The position numbers and the translations under genes were made by a program. Source: UBA1672 sp964587815 (lineage in GTDB: Bacteria > Pseudomonadota > Alphaproteobacteria > Micavibrionales > Micavibrionaceae). From it: a stretch of 64,000 bases of DNA. Positions 49,602 to 58,446 of this stretch are shown piece after piece. The stretch lies in assembly GCA_964587815.1 (NCBI GenBank), contig CAZPMH010000012.1:3511-67510 (forward strand), written 5' to 3'. Every line of letters starts with the position of its first letter. Positions within the stretch are counted from its first letter, which is position 1. The notes under the pieces are model-generated. The model saw only the letters and a list, made by a program, of their open reading frames with translations. It did not search any database and was not told the DNA's origin.

Positions 49602-51092
49602 ATGACAGGTTTTACTAATAATATGAAATCACCTTTTTTCTTTGGCGTTCTGGCTGCAGCGATCATGATATCCATCGGGCTTTCGAGTGCGATTGCCGCG
49701 AAAGGGGATTTAAGATCGGTTCACAAAAGTAAAAAAGAGCAGGCGCCCTTACGCCTGACACTTGGTAAGGCAGATATTATTACATTGCCGGATGGCGTAT
49801 CTGACGTTTTGGTCGCTGATCCGAATATTGTTGATGTTCAGGCCGTGAAAACGAACAAATTATATGCTGTCGGTTTGAATATCGGAGATACAAACCTGAT
49901 TGTGTTGGATGCAGGCGGCAATGTTTTAAGCCGCCTTGATATTCATGTTGCCTATGATTTGCAGGCAATTCAATCTTTGATCGAGAGCTTGTTTCCGAAT
50001 GAACATGTTAAAGTCGGTGCTATCCATTCACAAGTGATGCTGACGGGGCAGGTCTCAAACCCTGAGGTTGCGTCTAAAATTACGGATCTTGTCGGGCATT
50101 ATGTAAGTGAAGTGCAAGAAGTTGATAACAAGACCGTTGATGAATTGATTTCAAATCTTTTAGAAGTGCGCGGTGAGCAACAGGTGATGTTGCAGGTTAA
50201 AATTGTTGAGGCAGAGCGCAGTACTATTAAAGAGTTGGGGGTTGAATTTAATGCGAATGACCCGAATGAATTGGCAACGTCGACAATTTTCGGTCAGCTT
50301 CCTCTAAACAGCACGCTGGGTAATGATGTTGATGCGCTCCGTGTGGGAGCAGGGGCCGGTTTGGCTTTGACGCAGGAGCCGATCGGTTCGGCGCGTGCGT
50401 TCTTTGATACGGGCCTTGATGGTATTGGTATTCTGGGCTTAAAGCTGGATGCGCTTGAGCAGGAAAACCTGATCAATATCTTGGCTGAGCCGAACTTAAC
50501 AGCTGTGTCGGGGCAACAGGCAGGCTTTTTGGCGGGCGGTGAGTTTCCCGTTCCGACAGGTCGTGACCAGTTTGGTAATATCACAATTGAATTCCGCGAG
50601 TTTGGTGTTTCTTTGAACTTTAAGCCGATCGTTTTATCTGATGATCGCATTAGCTTGCAGATGAATACGGAAGTATCTTCTCTCGATGAAGCAAACTCGG
50701 TGACACTGGCTGATATTGTTGTGCCCGGTTTGGATATTCGTCGCGCAGAAACAACAATTGAAATCCCGAGTGGCGGCAGCTTGATGATTGCGGGTCTGCT
50801 TCAATCCTCAACCGCAGAAGGCTTAGCGGGGCTGCCGGGCGTACGCAATACGCCTGTTATTGGTGACCTTTTGTCATCAGATAGTTTCCAGCGTGCAGAG
50901 ACCGAGTTGGTTGTTATTGTAACAGGTTATTTGGTTGAGCCGTTCGCGAATAAAGATAATGCGGATTATGTGCCGGAGCAGAAGAAGAGTGAGCTTTCCA
51001 AGATATTTGCCGCTAATATTCGCCGATCCTATTCGTTGGATGACGATAAAATTTTCGCTAATCTCGCCACGTATGGTTACATCGTAGATTAA
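49602..51092 (+). CDS. cpaC: Flp pilus secretin CpaC (RcpA)
   Basis: Outer-membrane secretin through which the pilus leaves. After a signal peptide (GVLAAAIMISIGLSSAIAA), the pilus-formation N-domain (about 45-120: LTLGKADIITLPDGVSDV, ADPNIVDVQ) and a BON-like module (about 120-180) precede the secretin pore domain (about 190-460). Family blocks in the latter are VMLQVKIVEAERSTIKELGV, EPNLTAVSGQQAGFLAGGE and GGSLMIAGLLQ. The length of 496 fits CpaC. AGGAGG-type ribosome site is not evident. Confidence 0.92.
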   Translation: MTGFTNNMKSPFFFGVLAAAIMISIGLSSAIAAKGDLRSVHKSKKEQAPLRLTLGKADIITLPDGVSDVLVADPNIVDVQAVKTNKLYAVGLNIGDTNLIVLDAGGNVLSRLDIHVAYDLQAIQSLIESLFPNEHVKVGAIHSQVMLTGQVSNPEVASKITDLVGHYVSEVQEVDNKTVDELISNLLEVRGEQQVMLQVKIVEAERSTIKELGVEFNANDPNELATSTIFGQLPLNSTLGNDVDALRVGAGAGLALTQEPIGSARAFFDTGLDGIGILGLKLDALEQENLINILAEPNLTAVSGQQAGFLAGGEFPVPTGRDQFGNITIEFREFGVSLNFKPIVLSDDRISLQMNTEVSSLDEANSVTLADIVVPGLDIRRAETTIEIPSGGSLMIAGLLQSSTAEGLAGLPGVRNTPVIGDLLSSDSFQRAETELVVIVTGYLVEPFANKDNADYVPEQKKSELSKIFAANIRRSYSLDDDKIFANLATYGYIVD

Positions 51093-51146
51093 TGCGGTGA
51101 CGGTGGTTTTTTGAGACGTGTAACACAGAATAAAGAAAGAAAATCA

Positions 51147-51821
51147 ATGTTTTATAATAAGTTTGTTTTCAGTAAGCCTATTTTGACGCTGGCTTTGGCG
51201 GGTACGGTTTTGCTTGGTGGTTGTTCGTCTTATTCTCTTTATGAGGAGAGCAATGTGAACGAAAGCAATATGGAAGTTTTAGAGAAAAGCTTTGATCAGG
51301 CCGTGTTGACCAGTGACGTTGATACAAATTTCTTGTCGGCGTTGGCGAACCATCACGATCGTTTTGGTGGTAGTACGATGAATATTACCGTCACGTACGA
51401 TCCGAAATCTTATCGTAATACCGCGATGAATGCGACGAATGCAATGGTCGATAGTGTGGCAACGCTGCGTAAGTTCGGCGTGAGCGATATTGAATCGAGT
51501 ATCCTGCCCATTCATGCCCAAGGGGATGATTCTAAATTTATGATTTCATATTCAACATTGAGTGCTAAAGCCCCCGGTGGGTGTGATCGCCTGATGCAGG
51601 GGATGGAAGATACTCAGGACGATTATCGTGCAGATTACAAGCTTGGCTGTACAATTGACACAATGATTGCGAAACAAATTTCGCGTCCGGGCGATTTGAT
51701 GGGCACTGTTACCTCTGATCTCAGCACTGATGGTCGTGAGGCGGCAAATATTGTTGCTGTTAAACGCACAGGTGCACCGAATGAGCCGTTGCAAGGGGAG
51801 CAAGCTTCTGGCGATAACTAA
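51147..51821 (+). CDS. cpaD: Pilus biogenesis lipoprotein CpaD
   Basis: Outer-membrane lipoprotein of 224 residues, with the lipobox LLGGC near residue 27. CpaD-type features: a variable start, then a two-Cys signature in APGGCDRLMQGMED and YKLGCTIDTMIAKQISRPGD, the usual C-x-x...G-C...N/DxxxMVxxPxDL pattern. CpaD supports the secretin. The ATG at 51147 is preferred over a TTG at 51111. It follows cpaC closely, as in other tad loci. Confidence 0.85.
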   Translation: MFYNKFVFSKPILTLALAGTVLLGGCSSYSLYEESNVNESNMEVLEKSFDQAVLTSDVDTNFLSALANHHDRFGGSTMNITVTYDPKSYRNTAMNATNAMVDSVATLRKFGVSDIESSILPIHAQGDDSKFMISYSTLSAKAPGGCDRLMQGMEDTQDDYRADYKLGCTIDTMIAKQISRPGDLMGTVTSDLSTDGREAANIVAVKRTGAPNEPLQGEQASGDN

Positions 51822-51915
51822 TTTGGGCGTGTCGCACCGCATATTTGTACGATTTCTGTTTTTTCTATCCCGTATTAGGACAATTTTAATTCCTGACTGG
51901 TATCGTGAGCGAAGT

Positions 51916-51939
51916 AGTCAATGACTCCGCGTTTCGCGG
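51916..51939 (+). promoter_or_regulatory. Palindrome plus GC hairpin upstream of cpaE
   Basis: AGTCAATGACT (51916-51926) is an 11-bp palindrome, directly followed by CCGCG-TTT-CGCGG (51927-51939), a tight hairpin with no T-run after it. They lie in the 173-bp cpaD-cpaE spacer. A role in mRNA processing or in CpaE translation is possible but unproven. Confidence 0.35.
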
Positions 51940-51994
51940 GCCATTTCAGGCAATCACAGATGAAGCAGATGAGACATAATAACAGGATAGCGGC

Positions 51995-53242
51995 ATGAGC
52001 GAGGCAGAGAAGAAATCGATGGATATTCTTCTTCCGACAGCGCGTCTTGCTGTTTTCTCGGAAGATAAAGATACATTATTATCAACGGCAGAATTACAAA
52101 AAGACTGGCGTTATGCGCGGGTTAAAATAAAGGCTGAAGCCGGTGGCGTTGAACAAGCGATTGAGACGTACAGAGAGACAGAATCACCTGATCTTTTGAT
52201 TATCCAAACAGATGTTATTAATGACGCTTTCACTGACAAGCTGGCTGAGCTTTCAGGATTTTGCGAAGAGGGAACGGCTGCGATTATTATCGGGCCGGTG
52301 AACGACGTTTATCTTTATCGCCAAATGATTGAGATGGGGGTGAGTGATTATCTTGTTCGCCCAATCGCGCCAGACGTGTTTTCAAATGTTATTGCAAAAG
52401 CCTTGGTTGACCGTCTTGGCGTATCGGGTAGCCGTTTGGTTGCTTTTATCGGTGCAAAGGGCGGGGTGGGGACATCTATGCTTACGCAAATCGGCGCTTT
52501 GATTGCATCGTCATCTTTGGGGCAAAAAACCTTGCTTATGGATGCAGGAGGCGGTTGGTCGCCTTTTAGTGTTGGGCTAGGCTTTGATCCGTCTGCGACC
52601 TTGCTTGATGTGGCACGTGCGATTGAGGGTAGCAATGACGATGCCTTAAAGCGCGTTTTCCATGATTATGATGAGAATTTAAAAATCTTGGCCTCGGGCG
52701 CAGATGCGATGCTCGATATTTCAGTCAGCGGTGCGCAATATGAAATGATGTTAGATCACTTAATGGTGACATCACCTTTGGTCTTTGTTGATTTGTCCAG
52801 CTCAACGGCGTCGATTCGTAAAGCTGTCATCGCGCGGGCACATCATACGTTTATTGTTACCGCGCCGACCGTTACGTCGTTGCGTTTTTGCCGTTCTATG
52901 ATTAAAGAAATTTCTGATGTTCGCGGGGGGGAGACGGATGCGCTTTCCCTTATTGTGAATAAGGTCGGAATGGCCAAGGGCGGGGAGATAGACAAGCTTT
53001 CGGATATCTCTGAGGCTTTGGAATATGAAGCTGATATGACGATTGATTTCTTGCCGCATTTATTTGTGAAGAATGAAAGCGACACGAAGGATATCGTTGA
53101 AGACAAGGACGCTGTGGGAGCTGTAACGGCGCTCAAGACTCTATTGGCCAGAGTTTTGTCCGTTAAGTTGACCGATTCGGCCGATAAAAATCAGAAAAAT
53201 GCCGGTCTTATTGGCGGTTTGTTAAGTAAAATGGGGTCATAA
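51995..53242 (+). CDS. cpaE: Pilus localisation ATPase CpaE/TadZ
   Basis: ParA/MinD-like protein that positions the Tad machine. The N-terminal receiver-like domain (about 10-140) is followed by a MinD-type domain. AFIGAKGGVGTSMLTQIGAL (about 149-168) is a deviant Walker A with the signature Lys, but Thr in place of the second Lys, as is common in TadZ. The Walker A' site reads LLMDAGGGWS, with one Asp only. FVDLSSST is the Walker B region. Its length of 415 fits. ATP use may be weak or absent; membership is clear. Confidence 0.88.
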   Translation: MSEAEKKSMDILLPTARLAVFSEDKDTLLSTAELQKDWRYARVKIKAEAGGVEQAIETYRETESPDLLIIQTDVINDAFTDKLAELSGFCEEGTAAIIIGPVNDVYLYRQMIEMGVSDYLVRPIAPDVFSNVIAKALVDRLGVSGSRLVAFIGAKGGVGTSMLTQIGALIASSSLGQKTLLMDAGGGWSPFSVGLGFDPSATLLDVARAIEGSNDDALKRVFHDYDENLKILASGADAMLDISVSGAQYEMMLDHLMVTSPLVFVDLSSSTASIRKAVIARAHHTFIVTAPTVTSLRFCRSMIKEISDVRGGETDALSLIVNKVGMAKGGEIDKLSDISEALEYEADMTIDFLPHLFVKNESDTKDIVEDKDAVGAVTALKTLLARVLSVKLTDSADKNQKNAGLIGGLLSKMGS

Positions 53243-53318
53243 TCCATACAGGGTGCAATGCTCTTTCTTTTTCATGTGTGGTTGCACGTTTTAAATTTTA
53301 GGTAAAGGTTCGAAACAG

Positions 53319-55001
53319 ATGTTTGGTAAAAAGCAAGCAGGAACATCGAAGAAGTCTTCTAAGCCATCGGTTGAAGAATCGAAGGAAAAGAAAGACATTC
53401 CTGAGAAGGCCGAACCGGTAGAGGTTGCTTCTGAGGATAAAGCGCCTGCCGCGCCTCTTAAGCCGGTGTCTGAATCTGTTGATAATGATTCTGAAGAGAC
53501 TAGTGATCCAGCGCAGATGCTAGGGGATTTAAATGCAGCGCTTTCGGATGATAAGGCGCTTGATCTCAATGATTCTCTTCCGGTGGAAGAAAAAGAGGCG
53601 CCTGTTGCGCTCGATTTTCCCGCTGAGGAAGATGCTGCGCCGAAGGTGGCAACGAAAAAGATGGATGATGATCCTAAGCTTATCAGCGAGGAGGAAGGCG
53701 ATGAGGAGAGTGCGGAAGATTCTGTAACGTCTTTGCGTTTGCAACGCTGTCGTAACCGTATCTGGCTCGACCTGCGTGACGGTATTGATTTGAAGGCCTT
53801 GGCGCGTATGGACGGTAAGGCCGCGCGCGAAGAAGTAAACTCCGCTGTTGAAGAGATTGCGCGGTTTAGAAATCTGGATCTTACGCCTGTTGAATTGCAG
53901 CAGATCGGTAAAGAATGTGCTGATGATATGCTCGGCTTTGGCCCGTTGGAAGAGCTTTTAGAGCGTGATGACATTGCTGATATTATGATTAACGGGCCTG
54001 ATATTACTTATATTGAGGTTGCGGGTAAGATTGAACGCACAAAAATCGCGTTTCGTGATAACCAGCATTTGACAACGATTTGTCAGCGAATTGTGGGGGC
54101 GATCGGCCGTCGGGTTGACGAATCAAGCCCGATTTGTGATGCGCGTTTGGCCGATGGTAGCCGTGTTAACGTTATTATTCCGCCGCTGGCTGTTGATGGC
54201 GCGTGTATGACGATTCGTAAGTTTAAAAAAGATAAGCTGACATTAGAGAATTTGTTGGAATTCGGCTCCATGTCACCGTCTTGTGCAAAGTTGATTATGG
54301 CGATCGGGCGGTGTCGGGTGAATGTTCTTGTCTCCGGCGGTACGGGGTCTGGTAAAACGACCATGTTGAACTGTTTGACGCGCTATATTGAGGCGGGTGA
54401 GCGGATTATTACCTGTGAAGATGCCTGTGAATTGCAGTTGCAGCAGCCGCATGTTGTACGTCTTGAGACACGGCCCCCTAACTTGGAAGGGGTTGGTGAG
54501 ATTACGATGCGTGATCTGGTGAAGAACTGTCTGCGTATGCGCCCTGAACGCATTATCGTTGGTGAGGTGCGTGGACCCGAGGCGTTTGATTTGTTGCAGG
54601 CGATGAACACAGGGCACGATGGTTCCATGGGAACGGTGCACGCGAACAACCCGCGAGAGGCGATTTCCCGTATGGAGAATATGATTGCGATGGGTGGTAT
54701 GAATTTGCCGACCGTTGCCGTGCGTGAGCAGATTGCCTCGGCGGTTCAGGTGATTATTCAGGTGCAACGTCTGCGTGACGGTTCGCGTAAAACAACGCAC
54801 ATCACCGAAGTGACGGGGATGGAAGGTGATGTTGTGACGATGCAGGATTTATTCAGCCTCGATATTTTGGGCGAGAATGAAGAGGGTAAGTTGATCACCA
54901 AACAGAAGTCGTCAGGGCTTCGTCCGAAATTCTTTGACCTTGCGCGCCAGTATGGTGTGGCCGACATGGTTATGGATGCGATGGAGGAGGCGTACGGTTG
55001 A
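53319..55001 (+). CDS. cpaF: Tad pilus secretion ATPase CpaF/TadA
   Basis: Hexameric type II/IV secretion ATPase that drives Flp pilus assembly. The first 130 or so residues are low in complexity and acidic. The N-terminal domain follows (about 140-290: LGFGPLEELLERDDIADIMI). Walker A SGGTGSGKTTMLN is at 339-351, then LQQPHVVRLETRPPN, MRPERIIVGEVRG (Asp/Glu box) and GHDGSMGTVHANNPREAI (His box). The length of 560 is longer than the usual 450-500 because of the acidic head. TadB starts one base after its stop. Confidence 0.94.
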   Translation: MFGKKQAGTSKKSSKPSVEESKEKKDIPEKAEPVEVASEDKAPAAPLKPVSESVDNDSEETSDPAQMLGDLNAALSDDKALDLNDSLPVEEKEAPVALDFPAEEDAAPKVATKKMDDDPKLISEEEGDEESAEDSVTSLRLQRCRNRIWLDLRDGIDLKALARMDGKAAREEVNSAVEEIARFRNLDLTPVELQQIGKECADDMLGFGPLEELLERDDIADIMINGPDITYIEVAGKIERTKIAFRDNQHLTTICQRIVGAIGRRVDESSPICDARLADGSRVNVIIPPLAVDGACMTIRKFKKDKLTLENLLEFGSMSPSCAKLIMAIGRCRVNVLVSGGTGSGKTTMLNCLTRYIEAGERIITCEDACELQLQQPHVVRLETRPPNLEGVGEITMRDLVKNCLRMRPERIIVGEVRGPEAFDLLQAMNTGHDGSMGTVHANNPREAISRMENMIAMGGMNLPTVAVREQIASAVQVIIQVQRLRDGSRKTTHITEVTGMEGDVVTMQDLFSLDILGENEEGKLITKQKSSGLRPKFFDLARQYGVADMVMDAMEEAYG

Positions 55002-55002
55002 T

Positions 55003-55971
55003 ATGACGGTTATTCAAATTGCATTAATATCCATTATTGTCTTTTTGTTTGTCGGCATCGTGATGTTCATCATGCTGAATGCCAACGAGAATCAGAAGCA
55101 ACGTAATATAGATTTGATTCGCGGTAGCTCAGGCGAGGGGCGTGGTGATGAGAAGGATTTGCAGAATAAAAGACGGGCGGAATTGGCTAAAAAGCTAAAA
55201 GCAGAAAACAAGAAAGATGATGTTAGTAAGGTTTCTATCGAGATGCGTCTAGCGCAGGCGGGAAGTAATATGAAGCCCCTGCAGTTTTGGCTATTATCGG
55301 CTTTTTGTGGCTTGGTCTTTGCCGGGTTAGGTAAGCTTCTTGGTATGTCTACTATTATTACGATCTTATTCACGATCACGGGCATTTTGGGTGTGCCGCG
55401 CTTTTTATTAAGGCAGGCAATCAAGCGCAGGCAGAAGAAGTTCCTCGAAGGCTTTGCGGATGCGCTGGATGCTGTTGTGCGCCTCCTTAAGGCTGGCATG
55501 CCCGTTTCTGAGGCGATCTCTATGATCAGTCGAGAATTTGACGGGCCTGTAGGTGAGGAGATGTCGATTATCTATGACAAGCAGAAGATTGGTGTGCCGT
55601 TGCATGAAGCAGCGCAAGAGGGCTGTCGTCGTATGCCGTTGCCGGAAATGCAGATGTTTGCGGCGGGTATGGCTATTCAGGCACAGACGGGTTCCAGCCT
55701 GTCAGAGGTACTTATGAACTTATCAGCAGTGATTCGGTCAAGATTTAGACTAAAACGTAAGATTATGGCGTTGTCGTCAGAGGCGATTGCATCGGCGTCG
55801 ATTATTGCATCCTTGCCGCCATTGGTTGCGACAGGTCTTTATTTCGCTAACCCAGGGTATTTGGATCCGCTTTTTACCACTGGTTTGGGTAAAAATATGC
55901 TGATGGGGGCGGTTTTTTGGATGTTTTGTGGCGTTATGATTATGCGACAGATGATTAACTTTAAAATATAA
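55003..55971 (+). CDS. tadB: Tad pilus inner-membrane platform protein TadB
   Basis: GspF-type platform protein, 322 residues. A first TM (about 5-24), a charged cytoplasmic stretch, two central TMs (about 90-130) and the T2SSF block: FADALDAVVRLLKAGMPVSE, FAAGMAIQAQTGSSLSEVLM and C-terminal TMs. The ATG at 55003 lies one base after the cpaF stop, and the upstream in-frame open stretch is just shadow. Pairs with TadC. Confidence 0.9.
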   Translation: MTVIQIALISIIVFLFVGIVMFIMLNANENQKQRNIDLIRGSSGEGRGDEKDLQNKRRAELAKKLKAENKKDDVSKVSIEMRLAQAGSNMKPLQFWLLSAFCGLVFAGLGKLLGMSTIITILFTITGILGVPRFLLRQAIKRRQKKFLEGFADALDAVVRLLKAGMPVSEAISMISREFDGPVGEEMSIIYDKQKIGVPLHEAAQEGCRRMPLPEMQMFAAGMAIQAQTGSSLSEVLMNLSAVIRSRFRLKRKIMALSSEAIASASIIASLPPLVATGLYFANPGYLDPLFTTGLGKNMLMGAVFWMFCGVMIMRQMINFKI

Positions 55972-56028
55972 AAAGCGTTTAAAAATAATGTTTTATATTA
56001 ACTATGTAAAAAATATGGGGGCGTACAA

Positions 56029-56979
56029 ATGAGTGATGAAATGATAATCACAATATTTGCAGCATTGGCGGCAGGTGTTTCGGTGATCGCCTTTGCGTTT
56101 CCGTTTTTGCAAAAATCTGATCAGAAGGATGCTTATAAGGCGATTATTGAAAAGCGTCGTAAGGATCTGTTTCAAGCCAGCCGCGAAGGCAACGTTGTTA
56201 AATCGAGTGACGTGTCCGCGCGCGATAATATGGCGATGTTTTACCGTTTTAATAAAATGGCCGGCTCCATGGGTGAGAAGGCGCGTGATAAAATGTTGCA
56301 GGCAGGTATTCGTAACCCGAAGGCGCATATAAAGTTTATGCTGATGCGCGTTGTTTTGCCTTTCGTCTACGCAATTTTGTGTACGGTTTACTTTCTGCTT
56401 TTACCCGAAGAATCTGAAATGTCAGATGCGATGAAGTTGCTGATTCTGTTTGGTGGTGTGCTGTTCTTCTTTAAGCTGCCCGATATTTTGATTAAGAACA
56501 TCATTCAAAAACGTCAGGAAGAATTTGGTTTGGCGTTTCCTGATTCACTCGACATGATGTTGATTTGTGTTCAGGGCGGTATTGGTTTGGAACAAACAGT
56601 TGACCGTGTGGCCAGTGAAGTTTCTGAACAATCGGAAGTTTTGGCCGAGGAGCTTGGGCTTCTTAGTGCCGAGATGGCGATGTTGAATGATCGTAAACAA
56701 GCGTTGCAAGATTTCGCGCGCCGTGTTGGCAGTGGAGCGGGGAAGAGTTTTGCAACCGCGCTTATTCAGGCCGAACAGTATGGTACGTCTGTTTCGCAAG
56801 CGCTGCGGGTTATGTCGGATGAATTGCGTGACATGCGTATGGCAGAGGCTGAGCGTAAGGCCGCGTCCTTGCCGCCGAAATTGACCGTTCCGATGATTTT
56901 GTTCTTCCTGCCTGCGCTGTTTATCATCATTCTTGGCCCTGCCGGTATTGAAGTCAGCACGATGCGCGGCGGCGGTTAA
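56029..56979 (+). CDS. tadC: Tad pilus inner-membrane platform protein TadC
   Basis: Second GspF-like platform protein of 316 residues. It has a TM at the start, two in the middle (LPFVYAILCTVYFLLLP, LILFGGVLFFFKLPDI), and the conserved FPDSLDMMLICVQGGIGLEQ and FATALIQAEQYGTSVSQALR blocks, ending in a hydrophobic tail (MILFFLPALFIIILGP). It is 57 bp after tadB with GGGGG before the ATG. Confidence 0.9.
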   Translation: MSDEMIITIFAALAAGVSVIAFAFPFLQKSDQKDAYKAIIEKRRKDLFQASREGNVVKSSDVSARDNMAMFYRFNKMAGSMGEKARDKMLQAGIRNPKAHIKFMLMRVVLPFVYAILCTVYFLLLPEESEMSDAMKLLILFGGVLFFFKLPDILIKNIIQKRQEEFGLAFPDSLDMMLICVQGGIGLEQTVDRVASEVSEQSEVLAEELGLLSAEMAMLNDRKQALQDFARRVGSGAGKSFATALIQAEQYGTSVSQALRVMSDELRDMRMAEAERKAASLPPKLTVPMILFFLPALFIIILGPAGIEVSTMRGGG

Positions 56980-56984
56980 ACCCC

Positions 56985-57278
56985 ATGTTTGTTTATTATC
57001 TTTATCTCTTTAGTCGCACTTTATTTTGTGCTGCGTTGTTTGTTTCCTTTATTTGGAGCCCTGATGTAGGCTTTTACACTTTAGAGCATTCTCTCAAGAG
57101 TGACCCTGAAGGACCGTTTTCTTTCTTTATCATCTTCTACGCGTCTTTGCTTGCTCTTCTTTTTGCTATATTGAAGAAAAAGAAAATTGCGATGTATGTC
57201 GCATTCATTCCGGAAATGCTGATTGCGTTCGCCATAGTGTTTGGGCTTTTGCTTTCACTCGTGCAATGGATGGTGTGA
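56985..57278 (+). CDS. Small hypothetical inner-membrane protein, 97 aa
   Basis: Three hydrophobic segments (about 3-23, 44-62, 68-95) make up almost the whole protein, so it is an integral membrane protein. No family recognised. It starts 5 bp after tadC and so is likely cotranscribed with it. It might be a local accessory of the Tad platform, but sequence alone cannot say. It converges with the gene at 57284. Confidence 0.55.
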   Translation: MFVYYLYLFSRTLFCAALFVSFIWSPDVGFYTLEHSLKSDPEGPFSFFIIFYASLLALLFAILKKKKIAMYVAFIPEMLIAFAIVFGLLLSLVQWMV

Positions 57279-57283
57279 GTTTT

Positions 57284-57658
57284 TTATTTATTCCGAAGGA
57301 TTATAACGCCGTGTTTTATCGTTGCGACCGCGATGGATGCGACGATTCGAAAGGCGATGAGTGCGAGGAGGGCCAGGCCGAAGATTGAAACTTCCTTGGG
57401 CAGTGTTACCGAATTTTCCTGATTAAGGCCGTTATTTTTATCGACCATAGATACATGGAGTTTTAAGTCTTCAGCGTCTTGTGAGCCTTGCTCGAAAATG
57501 TAATTGATAAGTTTTACATCCTGCGGGGTTTCGATGATTTGGTAAGCGGTGTAGCCGATCAGGCAGGTAATCGCCATGCCGATTGATACCATCAAAAAAC
57601 CGATTATGAAGATAAGGCCGTTCAGGCCGCTTTTGTTTTTCTGGGACTGCGCATTCAT
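57284..57658 (-). CDS. Small hypothetical membrane protein, 124 aa
   Basis: Two TM helices (about residues 13-40 and 90-113) flank a polar loop of about 50 residues, with the N- and C-termini probably cytoplasmic. No family recognised. It lies 8 bp after the tadD stop on the same strand, so it belongs to the small minus-strand operon of tadD. A pilus role is inferred from context only. Confidence 0.55.
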   Translation of the reverse strand: MNAQSQKNKSGLNGLIFIIGFLMVSIGMAITCLIGYTAYQIIETPQDVKLINYIFEQGSQDAEDLKLHVSMVDKNNGLNQENSVTLPKEVSIFGLALLALIAFRIVASIAVATIKHGVIILRNK

Positions 57659-57666
57659 TTTATACG

Positions 57667-58353
57667 CTATCGCTCATTCAATGTACGGATAATGCGCAAG
57701 TTGCGCTCAATCTCTATGCGGTCTGGGGAGAGCGCCTTTGCCTTTTCCAGCACGCTGATGGCTTCATCAATAAAGCCCTGTGTTGCGAGGTTAAGGGCTA
57801 GGTTGTTCATGATTGTTGTCGGGTCACCTTCCCAATATTCAAGACCTTTACGGAAGGCGCGTTCTGCTTCGGGGTGCATTTCCTTTGCATCCAGTGCGAT
57901 GCCTAAATTTTGATAGGCGTTATGATCGCTTGGGTTTTGCAGGATAGCGGCCTGCGCGTATTTTTCCGCTGAATTGTAGTTGCCTAAACCTAGCGAAATC
58001 ATGGACAATTCGGTTTTTACATCGCTAGGGGATGTTTTGTCGCGGCCAAATGGCTCTAACACAGCGTAAGCGCGATTAAGGTCGTTTTTATGACGGAGCG
58101 CACGCGCATAGGAGAGGGCGGCGATTGGGTCTGAGCTGTTGCGTTTATATTGTTGTTCCAGTGTGATGAGGGCTGCGGCCGGATTGCCTTTTTTGGCTGC
58201 ATTTTCGGCAGCCTTTTGGAAGGCGGCATTTACACGATCAGATTTTTCAAGCGCGGCTTCTTCCATGGATGTAGTCGGCGCGGTTGATTTTCCGGTTGTG
58301 ATACAAGCGGTTAAAGATGTTGCGGCCAACGCAAGCAGCACGTAGTTCTTCAT
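57667..58353 (-). CDS. tadD: TPR lipoprotein TadD
   Basis: Lipoprotein (lipobox SLTAC, residue 17) with about four TPR repeats: NPAAALITLEQQYKRNSSDP, LNRAYAVLEPFGRDK, YNSAEKYAQAAILQNPSDHN and MHPEAERAFRKGLEYWEGDP, then FIDEAISVLEKAKALSPDR. TadD-type pilotins help the secretin assemble. The 228-residue length fits. It is on the minus strand opposite the main tad genes and forms a cluster with the genes at 57284 and 58447. Confidence 0.82.
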   Translation of the reverse strand: MKNYVLLALAATSLTACITTGKSTAPTTSMEEAALEKSDRVNAAFQKAAENAAKKGNPAAALITLEQQYKRNSSDPIAALSYARALRHKNDLNRAYAVLEPFGRDKTSPSDVKTELSMISLGLGNYNSAEKYAQAAILQNPSDHNAYQNLGIALDAKEMHPEAERAFRKGLEYWEGDPTTIMNNLALNLATQGFIDEAISVLEKAKALSPDRIEIERNLRIIRTLNER

Positions 58354-58446
58354 TGAATTTTTTCCTTTTGCTCTATCGTGTCATCGATTTTGTTTGCTGT
58401 AGTTACGCAATGTCATGTGCATGATAGATTGATTTGAAAGATTTTT

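Noticed and set aside
51921..51998. 25-codon ORF overlapping the cpaE start codon (ATGA overlap)
   Set aside because: Too short to support; its bases also form the hairpin noted there. It could be a leader peptide, but nothing else points to it.
53291..53974. 227-codon open frame on the minus strand, very rich in Ser
   Set aside because: It is the antisense of the acidic low-complexity start of cpaF; Ser-richness is what the complement of Glu/Asp/Lys-rich coding gives. No start context.
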